A DNA stretch of 64,000 nucleotides. Source: Aradus depressus (Eukaryota > Arthropoda > Insecta > Hemiptera > Aradidae). The DNA lies in contig OY759216.1 in the NCBI GenBank assembly GCA_963662175.1, forward strand, positions 52,097,087 through 52,161,086, read 5' to 3'. The notes beneath the pieces are model-generated. The model was not told the DNA's origin, made no database searches, and worked only from the letters and a program-made list of their open reading frames with translations. Each line of letters starts with the position of its first letter. Positions within the stretch are counted from its first letter, which is position 1. The position numbers and the translations under genes are program-made. Below are positions 11,460 through 22,900 of this stretch, in pieces.

Positions 11460-11894
11460 TTTGTCATATAGTTCATTCAAAAAGTTTTTTTTTTTTTTTT
11501 TGAAGACCTTATTGACGTATGATTTTGCAAATTGTTTTTGTAGAATTAACAATTGGCTCTCTTTTTTTTTATATTTCAATAAAGCCTAACAGAACCTGCA
11601 CTCACAGTTTGTCCATATTGAAAAGATGACAAGCAATATCAGCTTATTTTCAGATGAAAGACGCCTTTTCTATGAAAAGATTATTGACAAAAAAACCTCT
11701 TTTACAGCTCTTATAGGATTTAATTGTAATTTCAAAATCCTTGACAGCTAAAAGGGATTTTTGAGAATGACGAAAAAGTGGAGAAACATTAGTGAAAAAT
11801 AAAATAATGACTGGGACCCAGACTTGTATAACCATTGAACCCTTTACAGGTCACAGGTCCTCTCACCTCTCATACAACACTTTGTTCTTTATTT

Positions 11895-12497
11895 CCCAGC
11901 TGTACAAAGTATAGGAGAAGTTATGTAATCGATCAAAAATTCGATGCCGAGTTTTCAACAAAATTTCATTTTTTTCCGACCATCTCATTCCAAGAATGGA
12001 AAAAAAAAATCTGTCTGTATGTCTGTGAACATGATAACACCCGTTAGAATGAATGTATAAACACGGAATTTTACATGTGTATTGAGAACCCTCTAAGTAC
12101 GACACCTACCGATTTTCAGCCAAATCGACTTGAGGATAGGGGGGGATCAGAAGGGGTTCACATCTCCAAACCCCAATAATTGCTGATGTACCTAATGAAT
12201 GTATCAACAAGAATTTTCATATTTAGTGTCTGAAACCCATGAGGACAATATCTATTAATTTTCAGCGAAATCAACTGAAGGGAAGAGGGCTTTAGGGGAG
12301 GGAGCTCAACACAAAAACCCTAATAAACTAACGATGTTATGAATTTATCGACACAAAATTTAGTATAAGGACTTAGAAGCCCCTTTGTAAGTCAACTATT
12401 GATTATTAGCCCAAACGATCGACTGGTTTTGAAAGGGGAGCAAAAAGTTTATTGATTAATTCGTTCTGAGGTCGTACATTGCCGCTGATTCACCGAC
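11895..12497 (+). repeat. Family B repeat, copy 3, near full length
   Basis: From the CAGCTGTACAAAGTATAGG end through AAAATTCGATGCCGAG, AGAATGAATGTAT and three successive CCAAATCGACTTGAGG-like units to GTACATTGCCGCTGATTCACC. About 600 bp makes it one of the more complete copies. Confidence 0.85.
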
Positions 12498-12654
12498 AAA
12501 GTTTTCCTCATAATCTTCTATTGGCAAACTGAAGAACATGTTATATAAATACATTTTTTCTAGTTACTAAAAACATAATTTAATGACGTAAATATTACAT
12601 ATAATGTATATCTTTAATAGCCTATTATTAATGTTATATAACCTAATGTTACAG

Positions 12655-12752
12655 TTGGTGAGTTGCCTGATAGCGGCGGGACTCTCGGTACCTCTGTCAG
12701 GTCCAGAACCGGCTGCAGAACCGGAATCTGGAGGAGAAAGACACAAGAAGAG
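12655..12752 (+). CDS. Internal exon of the secreted W/K-rich protein (signal-peptide core)
   Basis: A 98-bp exon between an acceptor (CTAATGTTACAG) and a donor (AGAG/GTAAAT). In phase 0 it reads LVSCLIAAGLSVPLSG and then PEPAAEPESGGERHKK plus two bases, AG. The first part is a hydrophobic signal-peptide core ending at a small-residue site; the second is an acidic, Pro-rich mature N-terminus ending in basic residues. The two leftover bases are completed by the single T that starts the exon at 25359, giving Ser and an open frame. Interruption of the signal peptide by an intron is the usual layout of insect cuticle-protein genes. The segment is distinctly GC-richer than its surroundings. Intron 2 would be about 12.6 kb. 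Confidence 0.6.
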
Positions 12753-13017
12753 GTAAATATTATGCTATCTCTATATATATTTAGCTCCTTAAAAGCAAAC
12801 CAACGTGTCAAAAAACGTTCTTAAATAACATTTTTTTTTTTACTTTCTCATCCTTCAAACAGAGAAAGTATTGAATTCTTCCAAAATGTCGACTACTTGG
12901 CCCGAATTTGGAATACTAAAGCACAAAAATTTCGATAGTGTCTGTAAGTCCTTAACGCTGCAAGTGCAACAAGTTGATCTCCAAAACGGCCTGTTTCCAG
13001 AAATTTTTCAAATAAAA

Positions 13018-13463
13018 GTTTGTCAGAGTATCTATGAACACGATAACTCCCAAAAGAATGAATGTATCGTTTTAGTCGATTATCCAGATCCTGTACTGAC
13101 GACACCTATTTATTTTCAGCTATATCGGCCGAAGGAAAGGAGGGTAGGGATTAGGGGGGGACTTAACACAAAAACTCTAATAACTTCTGTTGTACCTATG
13201 TATGTATTGACACGAAATTTCGTCTGTATAAAGACGACATCTATTAATTTTCAGCGAAAATCAGAGGAGGGGAGGGGGCTCAACTCAAAAACCCTAATAT
13301 CTGCCGATGTAATGAATGTATCGACAAAAATTTTAATATGAGAATGCAGAAGTCTTTGTGTAAGTCAAATATTGATTAGGTATTAGCCCAAACGGTTGGT
13401 TTTGGAGGGAGAGTGAAAACTTAATTAATTGGTGCTGGGGAAGTACATTGTCGGTGGTTCACC
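13018..13463 (+). repeat. Family B repeat, copy 4
   Basis: Marks are AACACGATAACTCCC, TCGGCCGAAGGAAAGGAGG and GCTGGGGAAGTACATTGTCG. The 156-codon open frame at 12871-13341 overlaps this copy and is accidental. Diverged copy sequence may extend up to about 130 bp further upstream. Confidence 0.8.
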
Positions 13464-14205
13464 TATTATTGTTTTAAATTTCATCCGGAGCTAGGACTAG
13501 CCGGGACTAGGATTTTGGAGTGTTTGGTCAGTCACAGATTACTATCTCAGTGAATACACTGATGATGTAGCAGCCGAATTCTACGATATGCCCTTATAGG
13601 TTTTTAACTTTCCCGAGCAATGCCAGACAACACAAATTGTTAATGTACTCAAACATTTATAAAAATAAAAAGTAAAAATTCTAGGATTAGCTATGGACAG
13701 GAGGAGAGGATTGTGTTGAAGGAGCACAATACAGATGAAAGTGTGGTCATGCCTATTGGAGAAACAAGATGTGAAACAAATGTTAGTTCCTTCTTCTTTG
13801 CCATCTTCTCTCGCTTTCTACCACATCAGATCTTCTCCGAGTACCTCCTAATGAATCATCCGTGAGCAGTCTCGCAGCAAAAAAATATGAGAAAAATATA
13901 ATAGAGTTTTCTTCTATCTCTTTAATAATAGGAAAACTCGTCTCATACATGAGTTGAAGCTTTCCCAACCACGAAATTACAAGGCTAATGAAAATGTCTT
14001 CTCCACTTGGTTTTACTTTTATTCTTGTAAGAGGGATAAGTTTAGAGGTGAGAGAGCGATGATCCGAACCAACTTTCCGTTTCCCGTAAGAGGAATAAGC
14101 TCTTAAGTTTGAAATCCTACAACATACTTCCTCAGTTATAGTTGTATGTTCTATACTATAGTATAGAGGTTATATAATCATTCAACAATTAATAATATAA
14201 ACAAC

Positions 14206-15358
14206 TATATGTGATGTGGCCGTAACTCCAATGTTTTATACCAACCATGCTTTTACATGTCACTCTTTTCCCCTCCCGCCTGTTGAAATCATTTCATACT
14301 CTTATTGGCGTTACTGGGCTTATGCTCCTCTAAAGATAGGTCTCGTCTTCCTATAAACCTATCTCTCCACTGGGCAGATTGTTACTGTATAGTTTCTTCT
14401 TCCCAGTTAGACCTCTTATTTTCTTTATAATTTAGATATAACTCATTATAATTTTTTATTTTTCACTGGTTTTTTTTCGTTGTTCTTTTCCATTAACATT
14501 TATATTTCTTTAATTAAGTCTTAGCGGCCTCTTTTTTTTTTTTCTTTATTCTTTCTCAATTACGTGTATTCTTTTGTAATATTAATATCTTCTTATGTAA
14601 TTATTCTTAGGGGACGTATGCCTCAGAATAAAGATCATTTTTTATTTTCATTTTCATTTAATATTTATGCTCTGTCCACTTTTATTAATTTATTTTTTTA
14701 TATTAGATATTTATTAGTTACATTTATTTTCGTATATTTCTTCATAATTAAGCTGTTCACGTTAATTTTTTCTTTATTGTGGTCTAGTTGATCCACTGAA
14801 ACACTATTTTATTTATTTTTTTCTGATACTTTATTCAATTGTTACTTTTCTTTTTGACTCTATGTATTTATTCATAGGGGACCTCGGTCCCAGAATAATA
14901 CAATTTATCATAGAAATAAAAGACGTTGACTTCCCACTATTTTATTTTTGACCAGAACCGGGTTTCGACGCAACAGCGTCATCATCAGTGGTTCATCCCA
15001 TCCACACAACACAGCGGTTAAAGGACAACTGGCGTTAACCGCTCTACTGTGTGGGTGGGATTAACCACTGATGATGACGCTGTTGCTTTGAAAACCGGTT
15101 CTGTCTAAAATAAAACAGTGGGATGACAACGTCTTTTATTTCTATGATAAATCTCGTCCCACAACATCTTACTATCACATATGAATACAATTTATTTTCA
15201 TTTCATTTAATTTATGTACAGCGTATTTCTGAGAATGACTTACTTTTATTCAGAAATGCCAGTATGAAATGATTTTGAGAGGGAGGAGGGAGGAAAAGAG
15301 TGTTCTGTAAAAGCGTGGTTGGTATAAAAAAGTAATGTTATGGCCACATCACATATAT
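14206..15358. mobile_element. Family C element, copy 2, long form with a nested palindrome
   Basis: The left terminus TATATGTGATGTGGCC and right terminus GGCCACATCACATATA are inverted, as are the inner TTATACCAACCATGC and GTGGTTGGTATAA. The 1.15-kb interior is AT-rich and carries no transposase. It contains a foreign inverted repeat at 14903-15152. Compact copies of the same family are about 230-250 bp, so this one has been enlarged by insertions or is nearer a parental form. Confidence 0.65.
14903..15152. repeat. Inverted repeat, ~117-bp arms, hairpin family
   Basis: The left arm (14903-15021) and right arm (15035-15152) are complementary with few mismatches around a 13-bp spacer. Each arm carries the core CTGATGA (15068-15074 on +; 14982-14988 on -), a GACGC/GCGTC stem (perfect in the left copy) and GAAA, then CCGGTTCTG. 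It lies wholly inside the family C element, so it inserted later. Confidence 0.85.
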
Positions 15359-16082
15359 GGGTCATTTTCACTGAAAGGGCAAATCCGAACCTTAAGTTTT
15401 CAGTTCAAAAATAGTTGAAATCAAGTTCTGCCAAAAATCAGGATATATCCTTACACGGTGATGATTGAATTTCAAAGATAGGCCACGCATGAGGGTTTTT
15501 AGTTAATCAATTAAAATTTCAATTTCAATTCATCTGGCAGATTAAAGACATGTGCTTGCAGATTAAGGACGTGATCAACTTTTTCATAACCTTCCTAAAA
15601 TATATATAAATCGTTGTAGTTCATTTCTTATAATAATTTTGTCTAAAAGTCTTAATTCAAACGTTCATAAATAAAAATAAAAAGTTCTTTACTAGTTAGT
15701 TGAACTTTTTGGTTATTTATATGACTCGTCGTCGTGACTATCCTTTCTCCAATACACTTTTCCCGTGCATTTCAATCAGTTTTAGGTACATATTATAGCA
15801 ACTAGATTTAATTTTCAATAAAATTTTAATGTCAAAACAATCCAAATATAAATTTAAAATAACAGGCTGGTAGGTAAATTTGCTAAGAAACATGACATAT
15901 TCTTCATTCATATCGTATTGAATATTCAATTACTTGAGGTCATGTAAATTCCATCAGAATATTTAAAATATATTCATTATTTAAAGTTTAATTTAATGAA
16001 GATGTCTATAATGTTGATCAAGAGGGGTGAGTAGTAACAAATCTTCGATGTATATATTTTTATTTTTTCAGTTAGGTCAACG
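15359..16082. other. No gene recognised
   Basis: AT-rich DNA. The short frames at 15738-15929 (minus) and 16027-16221 (plus) have no motif. Confidence 0.35.
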
Positions 16083-16108
16083 TTTCGGAGCTATAACTCC
16101 ATCTTCAG
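16083..16108 (-). repeat. CTGAAGA-stem-GAAA hairpin motif
   Basis: On the minus strand CTGAAGA is followed by GGAG...CTCC, a five-pair stem if the G-U pair is counted, then GAAACGTTGACC. Confidence 0.65.
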
Positions 16109-16531
16109 GACCATCACAACTTGTAGAAATGTCTGATTTCTATAACATATTGATACTTATATTATATTTTATATATTCATTATATTTTATTACAATATTT
16201 ATTTCTCTCACTATTAGGTAATTCCATGAATCACAATTTATTTATTTACGTGAGAGCACATATTTTTCATACTACCAGTTATGGTTCAGTCTTATTATTA
16301 CTCAGTTAGCACAGTTTAACCTCTGGTTTTGGCCAATTAATTTAATTTTTTTTTAAAGACAATCAACGACTTTTTACTCAGTGTAATCAAAGTATACTAT
16401 TACAAAATTAGTACAAACCTCACAATTTGCAGCTATCACAAAATACTTGTCAAAGAAATTGTTCCTGTAATGTGCAATTTAAACAGTTAGGAGAAACTCA
16501 CAAGGGAATTCACTATGAGAAACAGGAGGAT

Positions 16532-16551
16532 CATATATATATATATATATT
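16532..16551. repeat. AT microsatellite
   Basis: An alternating AT run of about 18 bp. Confidence 0.8.
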
Positions 16552-16604
16552 TTTCTTTATTTGTTTTCCTTTTATATTAAAAAGACTCCCAATAATAGTT
16601 AGAT

Positions 16605-16750
16605 AGTTACTCAGGCCCGAGTATTAACTACGAGGTCATATCGCCTGCTATCAGAGCGCTCTTTCGTCACTCTGGTGGACATGAGCCTGCCTCTACTGCG
16701 GGAGTCCTAAATATTACGAGTCACCAGATATCGTACAGGCTCGAGACATC
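16605..16750 (-). mobile_element. SINE-1, copy 3 (3' half)
   Basis: CTACGAGGTCATATCGCC, CAGAGCGCTCTTTCGTC and GGGAGTCCTAAAT identify the 3' part. The copy ends in a GTACAGGCTCGAG block. Confidence 0.8.
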
Positions 16751-17490
16751 AATATCAACTTGAAATAGGGACTAGAAATAGTGAGATGATGGGTACGGAA
16801 AGAAGAAGGGCCACGCTCACCTGATCAGCGCTCACTGCTTACTCTCTATATATCCGTTCTGGCAATTTTCAGTTATCCCCCTAAGAGTGAACCTTACACA
16901 CCTACGTTTTTTTTTTTTCCTTTACTGATGAAAGGGTAGCTGTATAAGTTTCAGATGATTAAACCGGATCGGGATGAGGAGATTGAGAAGGATTGTTCTG
17001 AAAAGGAGAAAACGAATAGCTTCTGTTGTTATTATAGATGACAAGTCACCCAGGATGATAATAAAACTATGATTTGAGGCTGATCTGAGATCCTAAAGCC
17101 TTGTGAAAGGGCCATGTGAAAGTTAGTTGTTCCTACCTCGGGTTACGTAAAGACACAAGGGAGGTCGCTCTACCCACAGCCCTGGCGATCATAACACGTG
17201 AAAATAGGCCCTTACTTATAATACGTCATTCAAGGGCGGAATGTGATATCTCTAGGTTGAAATACGTAGCTTTGTTACGAGCAGGCAGATCTTTAGGGAA
17301 GCTGCATCGCCTCTGGCGGTCCCCATTCTCAAAAACATATCGCCTTCAACTTCATATTTTGAATCGATACCCTATTTACATTAACGCGAGAATAATTTTT
17401 ATGCAAAATTTTCAGAATATGTTTCGCAAATAAATTATTCACAATTTGAAGTTTCATGAAGAGGGTTTCAATATCTTTAACTTCACAATT

Positions 17491-17757
17491 AGGGGCTCCA
17501 GTACCTCATAGGTAGCGTGCTAGTCTACTGAGCCCAGAATCGAGGCCCTTGGATCTTTCATTTGGGAGGAAAAAAAACTTCGAGCACGCCGACTTTCGGA
17601 TGGACATTAAGCAACGGTCCCTAGCCTGTATAATGTCAGGTACACGTTAAAAATCTCTCGTTGGGGAATAAACCTGGGTAGGCAATATTCCCTACTCCGA
17701 AAGTAGAGTCGTGCTCATCTCCACCAGAGCGACGAAAGAGCGCTTACTTGAGAAATA
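17491..17757 (+). mobile_element. SINE-1, copy 4
   Basis: Diverged head (CATAGGTAGCGTGCTAG), no clear B box, body GAGCACGCCGACTTTCGG, and 3' mark ACGAAAGAGCGCTTAC. Confidence 0.75.
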
Positions 17758-17885
17758 CTGTTTTTAATATTTTACAGGGAGATTCATTCAACCTAACTTC
17801 AACGTACAAAACTGAACTGATTGTGGTTGTTAGAAGCCGCTAGTCAAGTGGCTACAAAACGGAGTTGCGCCACCCATGTTGCTTC

Positions 17886-18012
17886 GTCTGGGTAGGTACA
17901 GTTTAGTATCCAGGAGCAGAGTCGAACTCATATCCATCAGAGCGATAAAAAAGCGCTACTACCAGAGTAGTAAGCGATATGATCTCATAGTTGTAGTCCG
18001 GGCACGAGCCTT
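17886..18012 (+). mobile_element. SINE-1, copy 5 (3' fragment)
   Basis: CAGAGTCGAACTCATATCC, AGAGCGATAAAAAAGCGC and AAGCGATATGATCTCATAG match the SINE 3' half at low identity. Confidence 0.65.
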
Positions 18013-18149
18013 GAACAAACAAAAATATAAATTTTACCGATCGAACAGATCACTGGTCATTTTCAGTATTGTTGTTTCTCTTAAAAAAAAAAAAAAAAAA
18101 AATTTCGAAAGTTCCGATTTTAACGTAGGTACGTAAAACGTCATTATCG

Positions 18150-18510
18150 TATGGGTTGACAACAATGCTGACGTCGTGCTGCGATGAGGTACGATTCCAA
18201 GCATCTGTCTCCAACTGCCTGAGACGTATGGCTCCCGGTAGTCCCATAGCAACCCATGGATTGCTGCGCGTCGTCTCTAATGACTGGTCTCTTCCGTTGG
18301 ACTGCCGGCCCAAGAGATGGAGGTGTGGTAGGATGTCTGACAGCCCTCTCTCCCCTAAACTGCATGACAGTGTGATACTCTCCGTCATCCCCTGCTGTCT
18401 CCTACCTCAGTTACACACCTCCTGTCATGTCACTATTAGCTGTCTCTCAGACATCCTGTTGTCTCACCTTCAACTTGCTCCAGTACTCCTTTCCAATTTC
18501 AACAGCGAAA
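18150..18510. other. GC-rich island, unexplained
   Basis: About 360 bp much richer in GC than the flanks, open in several frames on both strands (131 codons + at 18156; 112 codons - at 18388). No family motif, clean splice pair or repeat relative in the window was recognised. It could be a host exon, a promoter or a piece of an unseen transposon. Confidence 0.3.
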
Positions 18511-18799
18511 AAGGCAATCCATGTTCTTGGTTAATTTTGTTTTTGCATTAAGAAAAGCCACTAAGGAACATTTCAAGAGGCATTATTTGTATTTTGCTCT
18601 CTTTGTGTAGGTGTTTTTCCTCCTTTTTGACGTCCAGTTCCTTAAAAAAAAAAAAAAAATTATTTTCGGATGATAACCAAGAATATTCACCATCTAGGCG
18701 AAGTCTACGAAATAATACGCCACAGTGTAAAATGTCCGCAATGTTGACCTAGGAACAAAGACTATAAGTAAAATTTATGAAGACGTAATTCTCTACAAA

Positions 18800-18880
18800 A
18801 ACAAAATTGATGATAATAATATTATTTATTTCCATTAAACAATAACAGAGTAGTAGGATACGTCATAAAAAATGGGAAGA
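18800..18880 (+). repeat. Family D repeat fragment
   Basis: ATTATTTATTTCCATTAAAC and AGGATACGTCAT are shared with 46955-47000. Confidence 0.5.
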
Positions 18881-19019
18881 GAGGGGGAGGGAGGGGGGTA
18901 ACTACCCTTATTTATAAGCCGATATTTCAAAATTTAACGCCATATTCTGGGGCTGGGGAAATGAATATTATGGCTCGGTACCGTCCCTCAACTCCCCATC
19001 TTGAGCTCAATGGAACCAA

Positions 19020-19090
19020 ATCTGTTGTAATAGCGAGAACTTAGTTGATGGATTCGAGCTGGTGACGTACAATGCTGGTGAATCACCGAC
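19020..19090 (+). repeat. Family B repeat fragment, 3' end
   Basis: GCTGGTGACGTACAATGC followed by GGTGAATCACCGACGAC matches the family B 3' terminus. Confidence 0.6.
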
Positions 19091-19639
19091 GACCTTATTA
19101 ATTCTGTAGCAATAACAGTTGAGCCAGTATCAAGTATTCACTGTTACTTCTCGACAACTAGAATTCATTGAGAGTTCTTCTCATAAAATTCCTCCTTTTG
19201 AATATTAAAAACTATCCTGGATTCCGCTATCCGTAGTAACTATCCTGTTACAAGCCGCCTCTGATGTAGGTAACTTAAAATGCACCTTGTGATAAAAGTA
19301 AAAGTTGTGTGTAGGAGTTATGAATTCATAATTTGCATTATGAAGAGATAATTGGTCTTTGATATGGTTCGTAGCAGGCTTATATGAGCCTCGTCCTAGG
19401 AACTATGCTAATGAGCACTTCTGCCATGGGCCAGGATGGCTACCTGGTTGATGGTGATGTAACACACCCCACTCGGCCAGAATTATCTAGATAATGAGAT
19501 ATTGTTAAAATAGCTCACTTAGCGCCGGGTTCAATGTAACTTCACTGTATTCCGTAGTCTTATAAAAATATGTTTTTATATTGTTCACGTTAAATAGTCA
19601 ACTCTTTCCTTTAATCTCGGCTTGGTCATACTTTTCAGA

Positions 19640-20037
19640 AGGCGGGTTGAGGGGCGATGCTTAACACAAAAACTCTAATAACTGCCGTTGTAATGAAGAT
19701 GACGAAATTGACACAAAATTTTATATGTAAATTCAAAGCCCTCTAAGGACGATACTTGCTGATTTTCAGCCAAATTGGCTAAAAGGAAGGGAGGATCAGA
19801 GGGGGAGGGGAGGGGGCTCAACTCAAAAATCCTATTAACTGCCGATTTAATGAATGTATCGACACAAACTCTCTATGAGGATTTAGAAGCCACTATTTAA
19901 GTCAAATATTGAACTATAGTCCAAACTGTCAAATATTGAATTTTAGTCCAGACGGTCGATTAGCTTTGAACAGAAAGCAAAAACGTAATTGATTAATTTG
20001 TTGTGGCTCAGTACACAGCAGGTGAACCACCGACGAA
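19640..20037 (+). repeat. Family B repeat, copy 6, with small tandem duplication
   Basis: GCTTAACACAAAAACTC, ATAACTGCCGTTGTAATG and CAACTCAAAAATCC mark the body. The unit TGTCAAATATTGAA plus TAGTCCA is present twice near 19900-19950, a local duplication. Confidence 0.8.
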
Positions 20038-21110
20038 TTTTTAATTTTGATCCTTTTCTATAATTTATCTATATTCAACGATGGAGTAATGCATAGGGTG
20101 TTTATAAGACAAATGTTCGCATTTTTGAAAAGTATCTGGAATTTTAGGGGAATAAACTATAAATAACAATGAGAGACTCGAACTTTTTTTTTTTTTTTGG
20201 TTTTTGGGATAAAAAGGTTCGAACCCCATTCAGTCAAATTAGCATATTCAGCAAATCTCTCACGTTACCAACCCAAAGATCAGCAGTTCTTATCCCAAAT
20301 AGCCTGACCACAGACAGAAAAAATCTAAAAGTACTTCAACTCATTTTTCAAGACTCCCACAGGAAAGGGATAATAGCGCCGTTTCTCAAAAATATAAATC
20401 AATAATATAAAGATATAGATATAAATATTCCAATTAAACCTGCCAGGGAAGAAATAAGCGCATTAGATGCTTAGGTCCCTAGGTTTACAAACCATCTTAC
20501 CTGGTATATTTATCTTGTTTCTATGTGATACTGATGCTTCTCAACCTTTGTATTCTCTTTATTAGGACTATTTAATTGAATTGACCCGAAATTTGTGAGA
20601 GTAGTCCCTAGGCTCGAGTTTCCTTTATTTTAGTCCTTGATAATTAAAATAAACACAAAAAAAAGAGACCCTTTTTCATAAATTACCCTACTGACCTAGC
20701 TGCCTAGCTGTCAATAAAAATGATCTAATCAGTCAATAAAACTTTCTGATTGATGAATTAATTATTTATGTAATATAATTATAGAATGAGATCGTGAATG
20801 AAATAACATTAATTATTGCAGTAATTGCTGCCTTCCTTCCATGTCCACTTTCTCTTCTTCTTCCTGATGAATGAAAATTATTACTTTCAAAACTCATGTC
20901 AATTGACATTCACTTCGATAAAGACATTAATTAAAATTATATTGAAACATTCACCTGTGTTCAGGGGTTCCAATCACGTGACTGATATGTTCCTTCCTAT
21001 GCGCTAATCTTGTTTTATATAACAGTATTCAATAAAACTGAAGGGGGAATGACTATAAAACAGTCATTTAACAACGTCATTATCTTTTAATATTTATACA
21101 ATTAGTCAGT
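20038..21110. other. No gene recognised
   Basis: AT-rich spacer. The frames at 20169 and 20825 begin in T runs and carry no motif. Confidence 0.35.
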
Positions 21111-21208
21111 TATTATGATTCATGGCCGGGCTTTAACTACGAGGTCATATCGCCTACTACCAGAGCGCTCTTTCGTCCCTCTGGTGGACACGAGCCCGAC
21201 TCGACTAT
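21111..21208 (-). mobile_element. SINE-1, copy 6 (3' end only)
   Basis: GGCCGGGCTTTAACTACG through ACACGAGCCCGACTCG. It stops abruptly against the family C element that follows. Confidence 0.8.
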
Positions 21209-21210
21209 AA

Positions 21211-21462
21211 AAAATATGTGATGTGGCCATTAAAGGACTTTCTTATACCAACTACGCTTACAGAGCACTGTCTCTCCCCTCTCCCTTCTCAAAATTATTT
21301 CATACTCGCATTACTGGGTATAAGAATGTCTATTCTGAATATAACACTGTTCAAAGAGACAAAATGAAATGATTATGAGAAGGGGAGAGGGGTGACACTC
21401 TAAGCGATCTCTAAGCGTGGTTGATATAAGAAAGTCCTGTCATGGCCATATCGCATATTTTT
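21211..21462. mobile_element. Family C foldback MITE, copy 3, compact
   Basis: AAATATGTGATGTGGCCA at the left is inverted at the right as TGGCCATATCGCATATTTT. Inner pairs TTATACCAAC and AAAATTATTTCATAC are also mirrored. About 250 bp, almost all palindrome, non-coding. Confidence 0.75.
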
Positions 21463-21567
21463 TCAATATACCACTAATAAAACCATATTTTAAAGTTTGT
21501 TGCTATGAGTTACGATTTAAAACTTACTTGGAGGTTAGGTTAGGTTTTATGACTCATGCCCGGGCTT

Positions 21568-21579
21568 TAACTACGAGGT
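21568..21579. repeat. Target-site duplication, left (TAACTACGAGGT)
   Basis: The 12-bp word is repeated exactly at 21783-21794 on the far side of the inserted element. Confidence 0.85.
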
Positions 21580-21782
21580 AGGGAGCCATGGTGGCCGTGC
21601 GTGCTAGAGCGTAGGGCTTTGGTACCTACCATGGTTTGCGGGATTGAGTCCCGTCCGGGAGTGAGTTTTATTTCGTAGATAGAACTTCCTCCCGGGCCAT
21701 GGATGTCGTAAATAATTAGATAACATAGTGACATGACTAATATACATCGTACATAAGGCCAAAAAAATTAAAATAAAATAAA
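21580..21782 (+). mobile_element. Second tRNA-like SINE (SINE-2), nested, with perfect duplication
   Basis: A 203-bp insert flanked by exact 12-bp duplications. It begins GGGAGCCATGGTGGCCGTGC, has an A-box-like GTGGCCGTGCGTGCTAGAG and a B-box-like GGGATTGAGTCCCG about 50 bp on, and ends in an A-rich tail. This is the signature of an RNA polymerase III transcript copied by a LINE reverse transcriptase. Its head is unlike that of SINE-1, so it is a distinct family, seen once here. Source tRNA not determined. Confidence 0.7.
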
Positions 21783-22311
21783 TAACTACGAGGTCATATC
21801 GCCTACTACCAGAGCGCTCTTTCATCACTCTGGTCAACATGAGCCCGTCTCTACTGTGGGAGTCCTAAATTTTGCCTTCCCTAAATTTTTATTCATTTAG
21901 AGCAGGGGTCTTTAACGAGTATCTGAGATCGTGCAGGCTCGGGAACATCGCTTAACGTCCCATCTGAAGGACGGCGTGCTTCAGTTTATATAAAATATAT
22001 ATTTTAGTTTTTTCTACGACTATTCCATGAAAAGGAGTAAGGAAAATGTTCCATTGGATTGAAACATATGTTTTTTTCACGGTCGTAAAGGAACGCACTA
22101 GCTGAGAATCATAAATATAAAGCTACGGTAGATTGACTTTTCCCAACCTTCATTATATTATTATTACTATCTTATGTTAAAATTCCCGAATTTGGCATAT
22201 CTTATGTTCGCGGCCTTGGTCCAAACTACTACCTCAAGAACACCAGTCAACTGTGAAAAATAAACAATTTAATATATCTCATTCTGAAATGCAAAACAAA
22301 ATAAACATTTC

Positions 22312-22900
22312 ATCGGTGAATGAACTACGGTCTACTATCGGTCTATGAACTTCCTCAGCACGAATTAATTTAGTGAGTTTTTGCTCTCCCTCCAACACCA
22401 ATGAGGGTGCCGGTAGCCCAGTGACATGCATGCTTGCCTTCTGAGCTCAAGAGGTTCGAAACCCGGCCGAGGCCCTTAGTTTATTTTATCTGGGAGGTAA
22501 AATAAACTTAAGCACGCCGTCCTTCGGATGGGACGTTAAGCGATGGTCCCGAGTCTGTACTCGTTAAAGACCCCCCGCCCTAGGTGAATTAAAATTTAGG
22601 GTAGGCAAAATTTAATTAAGTCTCTCACAGTAGAATCGGGCTCATGTTCACCAGAGTGACAAAAGAGCGCTCTGGTAGTATGAGCTCGTAGTTAAAGCCC
22701 GGGCATGAGTCATAATAACTAACTCTAACATCAATAGAACGTTTTAGCTAAAAATCAATATTTGACATACACAGGTACTTCTGTACAAAAAAACATGTAT
22801 GTGTTTGCAGAACCCCATGAGAATGACACTAAACGGTTGGTGTTAGACGAAGAGCGAGAACTAACATCATTAATTGGCCCGCGATCTTGAGCACAGTAGA
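22312..22900 (-). repeat. Family B repeat, copy 7, interrupted by SINE-1
   Basis: The 3' end (TTCCTCAGCACGAATTAATT, GCTCTCCCTCCAACACCAAT) lies at 22312-22402 and the body resumes after 22728 (AAAAATCAATATTTGACATA, GAACCCCATGAGAATGACAC). The SINE at 22403 separates them. Confidence 0.75.
22403..22727 (+). mobile_element. SINE-1, copy 8, inserted in family B
   Basis: Full-length apart from small deletions: head GGGTGCCGGTAGCCCAGTG, B box GGTTCGAAACCC, body and 3' end GGGCATGAGTCATAATAAC. Flanks CCAACACCAAT and CTAACATCAAT may be a decayed duplication. Confidence 0.85.

Larger units (their letters stand above)
21532..21990 (-). mobile_element. SINE-1, copy 7, split by a second SINE
   Basis: The 3' tail (GGTTAGGTTAGGTTTTATG, minus-strand CCTAA units) and GCCCGGGCTTTAACTACG lie at 21532-21579. 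The rest resumes at 21783 and runs to GAAGGACGGCGTGCTTC. The interruption is the element at 21580-21782. Confidence 0.85.

Noticed and set aside
12871..13341. 156-codon open frame as a gene
   Set aside because: Most of it lies in a family B repeat (copy 4), which is non-coding in all other copies; the frame is not kept elsewhere.
14963..15100. Functional hammerhead ribozyme
   Set aside because: Core and stem II fit and a short stem III with GGTC is possible, but no stem I pairs across the site, so only a hammerhead-like motif is claimed.
18156..18551. 131-codon plus-strand protein
   Set aside because: No motif, start context or splice partner; opposite frames are equally open, so it is noted only as a GC-rich island.
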